Source: Cavia porcellus (taxonomy: Eukaryota; Chordata; Mammalia; Rodentia; Caviidae). Taken from it: DNA of 64,000 nt. The notes under the pieces are model-generated. The model saw nothing but the letters and a program-made list of their open reading frames with translations, ran no database searches and was not told where the DNA came from. This document shows positions 1 through 10,572 of this stretch, piece by piece. Position 1 is the first letter of the stretch; the number at the start of each line of letters is the position of its first letter. The position numbers and the translations under genes were made by a program. Location: the NCBI RefSeq assembly GCF_034190915.1, contig NW_026947545.1:2976001-3040000 (forward strand), given 5' to 3'.

Positions 1-28
1 ATTACATTCACTAGTAGGAGTGAGAAAA
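1..28 (+). repeat. Partial A monomer at left window edge
   Basis: The window starts at about base 40 of an A monomer, and the first complete B1 begins at 29. The array therefore continues to the left of this window. Confidence 0.95.
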
Positions 29-238
29 ACATCACGGGGTGGTGTGAATCGGAAGGTCTCAATTAGGATAGGCAGTGAGTGGCAATGTAGGATGAAGAAA
101 AGCACCGCGGTGTGGTCAGCATGGAGAGGTCAGGGAACATGCAGTGGCAATGTAGGATAGTTTTCTGAAAAACATCACGGGGTGGTGCGCATTGTATGGG
201 TGTGTGTTACATTACATTCACTAGTAGGAGTGAGAAAA

Positions 239-311
239 ACATCACGGGGTGGTGTGAATCGGAGGGTCTGAATTAGGATAGGCAGTGAGTGGCAATGTAG
301 GATGGAGAAAA
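239..311 (+). repeat. Monomer B1, 73-bp type example
   Basis: B1 opens with the same 17 bases as A (ACATCACGGGGTGGTGT versus ACATCACGGGGTGGTGC, last base different), then diverges with GAATCGGAGGGTCTGAATTA. It later carries GGCAGTGAGTGGCAATGTAG and ends GATGGAGAAAA. Hand count is 22 A, 7 C, 29 G, 15 T (49% GC). In all 219 occurrences it is followed directly by B2, and I never saw it alone or doubled. A TTTGGATAGG allele replaces TTAGGATAGG in many copies and helps to fingerprint cassettes. Confidence 0.97.
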
Positions 312-380
312 GCACCGCGGTTCGTCAGCATGGGGAGGTCAGGGAACATGCAGTGGCAATGTAGGATAGGTTTCTGAAAA
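312..380 (+). repeat. B2 variant, 69 bp (TTCGTC allele)
   Basis: Here CCGCGG is followed by TTCGTCAGC rather than GGTGGTCAGC, which makes the monomer one base short. The measured cassette spacing confirms this (142 bp instead of 143 bp). The same allele, sometimes CCGCGATTCGTC or TTCATC, recurs through the array, for example near 5419, 10861, 12856, 16874, 20537, 28463, 30263, 34206, 39110 and 42631. It is almost always preceded by a cassette with a single A. Confidence 0.9.
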
Positions 381-447
381 ACATCGTGCGGTGGTGCGCA
401 TTGTATGGGTGTGTGTTACATTACATTCATTAGTAGGAGTGAGAAAA

Positions 448-514
448 ACATCACGGGGTGGTGCGCATTGTATGGGTGTGTGTTACATTACATTCACTAG
501 TAGGAGTGAGAAAA
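448..514 (+). repeat. Monomer A, 67-bp type example
   Basis: This copy matches the majority A sequence. It opens ACATCACGGGGTGGTGCGC, has a (TG)n tract followed by TTACATTACATTC in the middle, and ends ACTAGTAGGAGTGAGAAAA. Hand count is 18 A, 9 C, 21 G, 19 T (45% GC). It holds two CpG sites (CACGG and TGCGCA) and one ACTAGT (SpeI) site. Because 67 leaves remainder 1 on division by 3, reading frames rotate from copy to copy. A occurs 489 times and is the only monomer that forms runs of itself. Confidence 0.97.
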
Positions 515-654
515 ATATCACGGGGTGGTGCGTATTGTATGGGTGTGTGTTGCATTACATTCACTAGTAGGAGTGAGAAAAACATCACGGGGTGGTGTGA
601 ATCATAGGGTCTGAATTAGGATAGGCAGTGAGTGGCAATGTAGGATGGAGAAAA

Positions 655-724
655 GCACCGCGGGGTGGTCAGCATGGGGAGGTCAGGGAACATGCAGTGG
701 CAATGTAGGATAGGTTTCTGAAAA
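655..724 (+). repeat. Monomer B2, 70-bp type example
   Basis: B2 opens GCACCGCGGGGTGGTCAGCA, followed by TGGGGAGGTCAGGGAACATG, then CAGTGGCAATGTAGGATAGG and TTTCTGAAAA. Hand count is 18 A, 11 C, 28 G, 13 T (56% GC), the most GC-rich of the three. It contains a CCGCGG (SacII) site with two CpGs. The CAGTG...GCAATGTAGGAT part is shared with B1, which suggests that B1 and B2 are each other's closest relatives. B2 always follows B1 and is always followed by at least one A. Confidence 0.97.
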
Positions 725-789
725 ACATCGCGGGGTGGTGCGCATTGTATGGGTGTGTTACATTACATTCACTAGTAGGAGTTAGAAAA
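725..789 (+). repeat. A65: 65-bp A variant with shortened TG tract
   Basis: This A copy has lost one TG unit (GGGTGTGTTAC instead of GGGTGTGTGTTAC) and has GTTAG in place of GTGAG before the terminal A run. It stands alone between two B cassettes and is followed by a B1 with a modified start (TTCACGGGGTGTTGTGAATC). The linked set recurs at B1 starts 790, 2854, 3616, 5892, 7957, 8991, 11334, 12160, 24325, 26602, 28944, 41788, 45309 and 45860. Dinucleotide slippage followed by copying of the whole haplotype explains it best. Confidence 0.93.
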
Positions 790-3700
790 ATTTCACGGGG
801 TGTTGTGAATCGGAGGGTCTGAATTAGGATAGGCAGTGAGTGGCAATGTAGGATGGAGAAAAGCACCACGGGATGGTCAGCATGGGGAGGTCAGGGAACA
901 TGCAGTGGCAATGTAGGATAGGTTTCTGAAAAACACCGCGGGGTTGTGCGCATTGTATGGGTGTGTGTTACATTACATTCATTAGTAGGAGTGAGGAAAA
1001 CATCACGGGGTGGTGCGCATTGTATGGGTGTGTTTTACATTACATTCACTAGTAGGAGTGAGAAAAACATCACGGGGTGGTGCGCATTGCATGGGTGTGT
1101 GTTACATTACATTCACTAGTAGGAGTGAGAAAAACATCACGGGGTGGTGTGAATCGGAGGGTCTGAATTTGGATAGGCAGTGAGTGGCAAAGTAGGATGG
1201 AGAAAAGCACCGCGGTGTGGTCAGCATGGGGAGGTCAGGAAACATGCAGTGGCAATGTAGGATAGGTTTATGAAAAACATCGCGGGGTGGTGCGCATTGT
1301 ATGGGTGTGTGTTACATTACATTCACTAGGAGGAGTGAGAAAAACATCACGGTGTGGTGCGCATTGTATGGGTGTGTGTTACATTACATTCACTAGTAGG
1401 AGTGAGTAAACCATAACGGGGTGGTGTGAATCGGAGGGTGTGAATTAGGATAGGCAATGAGTGGCAATGTAGGATGGAGAAAAGCACAGCGGGGTGGTCA
1501 GCATGGGGAGGTCAGGGAACATGCAGTGGCAATGTAGGATAGCTTTCTGAAAAACATCGCGGGGTGGTGCGCATTGTATGGGTGTGTGTTACATTACATT
1601 CACTAGTAGGAGTGGAAAAATGTCACAGGGTGGTGCGCATTGTATCGGTGTGTGTTACATTACATTCACTACTAGTGAAAAAAACATCACGGGGGCGTGC
1701 GCATTGTATGGGTGTGTGTTACATTGCATTCACTAGTAGGAGTGAGAAAAACATCACGGGGTGGTGTGAATCGGAGTGTCTGAATTAGCATAGGCAGTGA
1801 GTTTCAATGTAGGATGGAGAAAAGCACCGCGGGGTGGTCAGCATGGGGAGGTCAGGGAACATACAGTGGCAATGTAGAATATGTTTCTGAAAAACATCGC
1901 GGGGTGGTGTGCATTGTATCGGTGTGTGTTACATTACATTCACTAGTAGGAGTGAGAAAAACATCACGGGTTGGTGCGCATTGTATGGGTGTGTGTTACA
2001 TTACATTCACTAGTAGGAGTGAGAAAAACATCATGGGGTGGTGCGCATTGTATGAGTGTGTGTTACATGACATTCACTAGTAGGAGTGAGAAAAACATCA
2101 CGGGGTGGTGTGAATCGGAGGGTCTGAATTAGGATAGGCAGTGAGTGGCAATGTAGGATGAAGAAAAGCACCGCGGTGTGGTCAGCATGGGGAGGTCAGG
2201 GAACATGCAGTGGCAATGTAGGATAGTTTTCTGAAAAACATCACGGGGTGTTGCGCATTGTATGGGTGTGTGTTACATTACATTCACTAGTAGGAGTGAG
2301 AAAAACATCACGGGGTGGTGTGAATCGGAGGGTCTGAATTAGGATAGGCAGTGAGTGGCAATGTAGGATGGAGAAAAGCACCGCGGTTCATCAGCATGGG
2401 GAGGTCAGGGAACATGCAGTGGCAATGTTGGATAGGTTTCTGAAAAACATCGCGGGGTGGTGCGCATTGTATGGGTGTGTTACATTACAATCACTAGTAG
2501 GAGTTAGAAAAACATCAAGGGGTGGTGCGCATTGTATGGGTGTGTGTTACATTACATTCACTAGTAGGAGTGAGAAAAACATCACGGGGTGGTGCGTATT
2601 GTATGGGTGTGTGTTGCATTACATTCACTACTAGGAGTGAGAAAAACATCACGGGGTGGTGTGAATCGGAGAGTTTGAATTAGGACAGGCAGTGAGTGGC
2701 AATGTAGGATGGAGAAAACCACCACGGGGTGGTCAGCATGGGGAGGTCAGAGAACATGCAGTGGCAATGTAGGATAAGTCTCTGAAAAACATCGCGGGGT
2801 GGTGCGCATTGTATGGGTGTGTTACATTACAATCACTAGTAGGAGTTAGAAAAAATTCACGGGGTGTTGTGAATCGGAGGGTCTGAATTAGGATAGGCAG
2901 TGAGTGGCAATGTAGGATGGAGAAAAGCACCACGGGGTGGTCAGCATGGGGAGGTCAGAGAACATGCAGTGGCAATGTAGGATAGGTTTCTGAAAAACAC
3001 CGCGGGGTGGTGCGCATTGTATGGGTGTGTGTTACATTACATTCACTAGTAGGAGTGAGAAAAACATCACGTGGTGGTGTGAATCGGAGGGTCTGAATTT
3101 GGATAGGCAGTGAGTGGCAATGTAGGATGGAGAAAAGCACCGCGGGGTGGTCAGCATGGGGAGGTCAGGGAACATGCAGTGGCAATGTAGGATAGGTTAA
3201 TGAAAAACATCGCGGGGTGGTGCGCATTGTATGGGTGTGTGTTACATTACATTCACTGGTAGGAGTGAGAAAAATATCACAGGGTGGTGCGCATTGTATG
3301 GGTGTGTGTTACATTACATTCACTAGTAGGAGTGAGAAAAACATCACGGGGTGGTGCGCATTGTATGGGTGTGTGTTACATTGCATTCACTAGTAGGAGT
3401 GAGAAAAACATCACGGGCTGGTGTGAATCGGAGGGTCTGAATTTGGATAGGCAGTGAGTGGCAATGTAGGATGGAGAAAAGCACCGCGGGGTGGTCAGCA
3501 TGGGGCGGTCATGGAACATGCAGTGGCAATGTAGGATAGGTTTCTGAAAAACATCGCGGGGTGGTGCGCATTGTATGGGTGTGTTACATTACATTCACTA
3601 GTAGGAGTTAGAAAAAATTCATGGGGTGTTGTGAATCGGAGGGTCTGAATTAGTATAGGCAGTGAGTGGCAATGTAGGATGGAGAAAAGCCCCACGGGGT

Positions 3701-5130
3701 GGTCAGCATGGGGAGGTCAGAGAACATGCAGTGGCAATGTAGGATAGGTTTCTGAAAAACACCGCGGGGTGGTGCGCATTGTATGGGTGTGTGTTACATT
3801 ACATTCATTAGTAGGAGTGAGGAAAACATCACGGGGTGGTGCGCATTGTATGGGTGTGTGTTACATTACATTCACGAGTAGGAGTGAGAAAAACATCACG
3901 GGGTGGTGCGCATTGCATGGGTGTGTGTTACATTACATTCACTAGTAGGAGTGAGAAAAACATCACGTGGTGGTGTGAATTCGAGGGTCTGAATTTGGAT
4001 AGGCAGTGAGTGGCAATGTAGGATGGAGAAAAGAACCGCGGGGTGCTCAGCATGGGGAGGTCAGGGAACATGCAGTGTCAATGTAGGATAGGTTTATGAA
4101 AAACATCGCGGGGTGGTGCGCATTGTATGGGTGTGTGTTACATTACATTCACTAGGAGGTGAGAAAAACATCAAGGGGTGGTGCGCATTGTATGGGTGTG
4201 TGTTACATTACATTCACTAGTAGGAGAGAGAAAAACATAACGGGGTGGTGTGAATCGGAGGGTCTGAATTAGGATAGGCAGTGAGTTTCCATGTAGGATG
4301 GTGAAAAGCACCGCGGGGTGGTCAGCATGGGGAGGTCAGGGAACATACAGTGGCAATGTAGAATAGGTTTCTGAAAAACATCGCGGGGTGGTGTGCATTG
4401 TATGGGTGTTTGTTACATTACATTCACGAGTAGGAGTGAGAAAAACATCATGGGGTGGTGCGCATTGTATGGGTGTGTGTTACATTACATTCACTAGTAG
4501 GAGTGACAAAAACATCACGGGGTGGTGTGCATTGTATGGGTGTGTGTTACATTACATTCACTAGTAGGAGCGAGAAAAACATCATGGGGTGGTGCGCATT
4601 GTATGGGTGTGTGTTACATTACATTCACTAGTAGGAGTTAGAAAAACATCACGGGGTGGTGTGAATCGGAGGGTCTGAATTAGAATAGGCAGTGACTGGC
4701 ACTGTAGGTAGAGAAAAGCACCATGGGGTGGTCAGTATGGGGAGGTCAGGGAACATGCAGAGGCAATGTAGGATAGGTTTCTGAAAAACATCGCGGGGTT
4801 GTGCGCATTGTATGGGTGTGTGTTACATTACATTCACTAGTAGGAGTGAGAAAAACATCACGGGGTGGTGTGCATTGTATTGGTGTGTGTTACATTACAT
4901 TCACTATTAGGAGTGAGAAAAACATTACGGCGTGGTGTGAATCGGAGGGTCTGAATTACGATAGGCAGTGAGTGGCAATGTAGGATGGAGAAAAGCACCG
5001 CAGGGTGGTCAGCATAGGGAGGTCAGGGAACATGCAGTGGCAATGTAGGATAGGTTTCTAAAAATATCGCGGGGTGGTGCGCATTGTATGGGTGTGTGTT
5101 ACATTACATTCACTAGTAGGAGTGAGAAAA

Positions 5131-8100
5131 ACATCACGGGGTGGTGTGAATCGGAAGGTCTGAATTAGGATAGGCAGTGAGTGGCAATGTAGGATGAAGA
5201 AAAGCACCGCGGTGTGGTCAGCATGGAGAGGTCAGGGAACATGCAGTGGCAATGTAGGATAGTTTTCTGAAAAACATCACGGGGTGGTGCGCATTGTATG
5301 GGTGTGTGTTACATTACATTCACTAGTAGGAGTGAGAAAAACATCACGGGGTGGTGTGAATCGGAGGGTCTGAATTAGGATAGGCAGTGAGTGGCAATGT
5401 CGGATGGAGAAAAGCACCGCGGTTCGTCAGCATGGGGAGGTCAGGGAACATGCAGTGGCAATGTAGGATAGGTTTCTGAAAAACATCGTGCGGTGGTGCG
5501 CATTGTATGGGTGTGTGTTACATTACATTCATTAGTAGGAGTGAGAAAAACATCACGGGGTGGTGTGCATTGTATGGGTGTGTGTTACATTACATTCACT
5601 AGTAGGAGTGAGAAAAATATCACGGGGTGGTGCGTATTGTATGGGTGTGTGTTGCATTACATTCACTAGTAGGAGTGAGAAAAACATCACGGGGTGGTGT
5701 GAATCATAGGGTCTGAATTAGGATAGGCAGTGAGTGGCAATGTAGGATGGAGAAAAGCACCGCGGGGTGGTCAGCATGGGGAGGTCAGGGAACATGCAGT
5801 GGCAATGTAGGATAGGTTTCTGAAAAACATCGCGGGGTGGTGCGCATTGTATGGGTGTGTTACATTACATTCACTAGTAGGAGTTAGAAAAATTTCACGG
5901 GGTGTTGTGAATCGGAGGGTCTGAATTAGGATAGGCAGTGAGTGGCAATGTAGGATGGAGAAAAGCACCACGGGATGGTCAGCATGGGGAGGTCAGGGAA
6001 CATGCAGTGGCAATGTAGGATAGGTTTCTGAAAAACACCGCGGGGTTGTGCGCATTGTATGGGTGTGTGTTACATTACATTCATTAGTAGGAGTGAGGAA
6101 AACATCACGGGGTGGTGCGCATTGTATGGGTGTGTTTTACATTACATTCACTAGTAGGAGTGAGAAAAACATCACGGGGTGGTGCGCATTGCATGGGTGT
6201 GTGTTACATTACATTCACTAGTAGGAGTGAGAAAAACATCACGGGGTGGTGTGAATCGGAGGGTCTGAATTTGGATAGGCAGTGAGTGGCAAAGTAGGAT
6301 GGAGAAAAGCACCGCGGTGTGGTCAGCATGGGGAGGTCAGGAAACATGCAGTGGCAATGTAGGATAGGTTTATGAAAAACATCGCGGGGTGGTGCGCATT
6401 GTATGGGTGTGTGTTACATTACATTCACTAGGAGGAGTGAGAAAAACATCACGGTGTGGTGCGCATTGTATGGGTGTGTGTTACATTACATTCACTAGTA
6501 GGAGTGAGTAAACCATAACGGGGTGGTGTGAATCGGAGGGTGTGAATTAGGATAGGCAATGAGTGGCAATGTAGGATGGAGAAAAGCACAGCGGGGTGGT
6601 CAGCATGGGGAGGTCAGGGAACATGCAGTGGCAATGTAGGATAGCTTTCTGAAAAACATCGCGGGGTGGTGCGCATTGTATGGGTGTGTGTTACATTACA
6701 TTCACTAGTAGGAGTGAGAAAAATGTCACAGGGTGGTGCGCATTGTATCGGTGTGTGTTACATTACATTCACTACTAGTGAAAAAAACATCACGGGGGCG
6801 TGCGCATTGTATGGGTGTGTGTTACATTGCATTCACTAGTAGGAGTGAGAAAAACATCACGGGGTGGTGTGAATCGGAGTGTCTGAATTAGCATAGGCAG
6901 TGAGTTTCAATGTAGGATGGAGAAAAGCACCGCGGGGTGGTCAGCATGGGGAGGTCAGGGAACATACAGTGGCAATGTAGAATATGTTTCTGAAAAACAT
7001 CGCGGGGTGGTGTGCATTGTATCGGTGTGTGTTACATTACATTCACTAGTAGGAGTGAGAAAAACATCACGGGTTGGTGCGCATTGTATGGGTGTGTGTT
7101 ACATTACATTCACTAGTAGGAGTGAGAAAAACATCATGGGGTGGTGCGCATTGTATGAGTGTGTGTTACATGACATTCACTAGTAGGAGTGAGAAAAACA
7201 TCACGGGGTGGTGTGAATCGGAGGGTCTGAATTAGGATAGGCAGTGAGTGGCAATGTAGGATGAAGAAAAGCACCGCGGTGTGGTCAGCATGGGGAGGTC
7301 AGGGAACATGCAGTGGCAATGTAGGATAGTTTTCTGAAAAACATCACGGGGTGTTGCGCATTGTATGGGTGTGTGTTACATTACATTCACTAGTAGGAGT
7401 GAGAAAAACATCACGGGGTGGTGTGAATCGGAGGGTCTGAATTAGGATAGGCAGTGAGTGGCAATGTAGGATGTAGAAAAGCACCGCGGTTCATCAGCAT
7501 GGGGAGGTCAGGGAACATGCAGTGGCAATGTAGGATAGGTTTCTGAAAAACATCGCGGGGTGGTGCGCATTGTATGGGTGTGTTACATTACAATCACTAG
7601 TAGGAGTTAGAAAAACATCAAGGGGTGGTGCGCATTGTATGGGTGTGTGTTACATTACATTCACTAGTAGGAGTGAGAAAAACATCACGGGGTGGTGCGT
7701 ATTGTATGGGTGTGTGTTGCATTACATTCACTACTAGGAGTGAGAAAAACATCACGGGGTGGTGTGAATCGGAGGGTCTGAATTAGGACAGGCAGTGAGT
7801 GGCAATGTAGGATGGAGAAAACCACCACGGGGTGGTCAGCATGGGGAGGTCAGAGAACATGCAGTGGCAATGTAGGATAAGTCTCTGAAAAACATCGCGG
7901 GGTGGTGCGCATTGTATGGGTGTGTTACATTACAATCACTAGTAGGAGTTAGAAAAAATTCACGGGGTGTTGTGAATCGGAGGGTCTGAATTAGGATAGG
8001 CAGTGAGTGGCAATGTAGGATGGAGAAAAGCACCACGGGGTGGTCAGCATGGGGAGGTCAGAGAACATGCAGTGGCAATGTAGGATAGGTTTCTGAAAAA

Positions 8101-10572
8101 CACCGCGGGGTGGTGCGCATTGTATGGGTGTGTGTTACATTACATTCACTAGTAGGAGTGAGAAAAACATCACGTGGTGGTGTGAATCGGAGGGTCTGAA
8201 TTTGGATAGGCAGTGAGTGGCAATGTAGGATGGAGAAAAGCACCGCGGGGTGGTCAGCATGGGGAGGTCAGGGAACATGCAGTGGCAATGTAGGATAGGT
8301 TTATGAAAAACATCGCTGGGTGGTGCGCATTGTATGGGTGTGTGTTACATTACATTCACTAGGAGGTGAGAAAAACATCAAGGGGTGGTGCGCATTGTAT
8401 GGGTGTGTGTTACATTACATTCCCTAGTAGGAGAGAGAAAAACATAACGGGGTGGTGTGAATCGGAGGGTCTGAATTAGGATAGGCAGTGAGTGGCAATG
8501 TAGGATGGAGAAAAGCACCGCGGTTCAGCAGCATGGGGAGGTCAGGGAACATGCAGTGGCAATGTAGGATAGGTTTCTGAAAAACATCGCGGGGTGGTGC
8601 GCATTGTATGGGTGTGTTACATTACAATCACTAGTAGGAGTTAGAAAAACATCAAGGGGTGGTGCGCATTGTATGGGTGTGTGTTACATTACATTCACTA
8701 GTAGGAGTGAGAAAAACATCACGGGGTGGTGCGTATTGTATGGGTGTGTGTTGCATTACATTCACTACTAGGAGTGAGAAAAACATCACGGGGTGGTGTG
8801 AATCGGAGGGTCTGAATTAGGATAGGCAGTGAGTGGCAATGTAGGATGGAGAAAACCACCACGGGGTGGTCAGCATGGGGAGGTCAGAGAACATGCAGTG
8901 GCAATGTAGGATAGGTTTCTGAAAAACATCGCGGGGTGGTGCGCATTGTATGGGTGTGTTACATTACAATCACTAGTAGGAGTTAGAAAAAATTCACGGG
9001 GTGTTGTGAATCGGAGGGTCTGAATTAGGATAGGCAGTGAGTGGCAATGTAGGATGGAGAAAAGCACCACGGGGTGGTCAGCATGGGGAGGTTAGAGAAC
9101 ATGCAGTGGCAATGTAGGATAGGTTTCTGAAAAACACCGCGGGGTGGTGCGCATTGTATGGGTGTGTGTTACATTACATTCATTAGTAGGAGTGAGGAAA
9201 ACATCACGGGGTGGTGCGCATTGTATGGGTGTGTGTTAAATTACATTCACTAGTAGGAGTGAGAAAAACATCACGGGGTGGTGCGCATTGCATGGGTGTG
9301 TGTTACATTACATTCACTAGTAGGAGTGAGAAAAACATCACGTGGTGGTGTGAATCGGAGGGTCTGAATTTGGATAGGCAGTGAGTGGCAATGTAGGATG
9401 GAGAAAAGCACCGCGGGGTGGTCAGCATGGGGTGGTCAGGGAACATGCAGTGTCAATGTAGGATAGGTTTATGAAAAACATCGCGGGGTGGTGCGCATTG
9501 TATGGGTGTGTGTTACATTACATTCACTAGGAGGTGAGAAAAACATCAAGGGGTGGTGCGCATTGTATGGGTGTGTGTTACATTACATTCACTAGTAGGA
9601 GAGAGAAAAACATAACGGGGTGGTGTGAATCGGAGGGTCTGAATTAGGATAGGCAGTGAGTTTCCATGTAGGATGGAGAAAAGCACCGCGGGGTGGTCAG
9701 CATGGGGAGGTCAGGGAACATACAGTGGCAATGTAGAATAGGTTTCGGAAAAACATCGCGGGGCGGTGTGCATTGTATGGGTGTGTGTTACATTACATTC
9801 ACTAGTAGGAGTGAGAAAAACATCACGGGGTGGTGCGCATTGTATGGGTGTGTGTTACATTACATTCACTAGTAGGAGTGAGAAAAACATCACGGGGTGG
9901 TGCGCATTGTATGGGTGTGTGTTACATTACATTCACTAGTAGGAGTGAGAAAAACATCATGGTGTGGTGCGCATTGTATGGGTGTGTGTTACATTACATT
10001 CACTAGTAGGAGTGAGAAAAATATCACGGAGTGGTGCGCATTGTATGGGTGTGTGTTACATTACATTCACTAGTAGGCGTTAGAAAAACATCACGGAGTG
10101 GTGTGAATCGGAGGGTCTGAATTAGGATAGGCAGTGACTGGCACTGTAGGTAGAGAAAAGCACCATGGGGTGGTCAGTATGGGGAGGTCAGGAAACATGC
10201 AGAGGCAATGTAGGATAGGTTTCTAAAAAACATCGCGGGGTTGTGCGCATTGTATGGGTGTGTGTTACATTACATTCACTAGTAGGAGTGAGAAAAACAT
10301 CACGGGGTGGTGTGCATTGTATTGGTGTGTGTTACATTACATTCACTATTAGGAGTGAGATAAACATTACGGCGTGGTGTGAATCGGAGGGTCTGAATTA
10401 CGATAGGCAGTGATTGGCAATGTAGGATGGAGAAAAGCACCGCAGGTTGGTCAGCATAGGGAGGTCAGGGAACATGCAGTGGCAATGTAGGATAGGTTTC
10501 TAAAAACATCGCGGGGTGGTGCGCATTGTATGGGGGTGTGTTACATTACATTCACTAGTAGGAGTGAGAATA
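5131..10572 (+). repeat. Higher-order unit R1, copy b (5442 bp, 19 cassettes)
   Basis: A counts: 1,3,1',3,2,3,3,1,3,1',1,2,3,1',3,2,5,2,1. B1 starts: 5131, 5341, 5684, 5892, 6236, 6513, 6854, 7198, 7408, 7749, 7957, 8167, 8442, 8783, 8991, 9335, 9610, 10088, 10364. The first 11 cassettes match copy a at a constant offset of 5102-5103 with only scattered differences, up to about 8300. After that this copy has one more cassette and one more A than copy a, which accounts for its extra 340 bp. The same CGGAAGG/CATGGAGAGG start cassette is present. Confidence 0.9.

Larger units (their letters stand above)
29..5130 (+). repeat. Higher-order unit R1, copy a (5102 bp, 18 cassettes)
   Basis: A counts after each B cassette (prime = A65): 1,3,1',3,2,3,3,1,3,1',1,3,1',3,2,4,2,1. 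B1 starts: 29, 239, 582, 790, 1134, 1411, 1751, 2095, 2305, 2646, 2854, 3064, 3408, 3616, 3960, 4235, 4646, 4922. The first cassette is marked by CGGAAGG in B1, GATGAAG at its end and CATGGAGAGG in B2. The A run after 1411 is 4 bp short of three full monomers, through a small deletion in the CACTACTAGTGAAAA copy and one missing bases near 1614. Confidence 0.9.

Noticed and set aside
655..724. Hairpin at CACCGCGGGGTG in B2 as a possible structured RNA or processing site.
   Set aside because: The stem is only four base pairs with a four-base loop, and CACCACGGGGTG variants are tolerated, so there is no sign of maintained pairing.
669..869. Minus-strand ORF of 66 codons repeated many times with near-identical product, suggesting a gene family.
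   Set aside because: It coincides exactly with the B2-A65-B1 order and appears wherever that order appears. Start and stop come from fixed monomer bases, and there is no independent conservation or recognisable domain.
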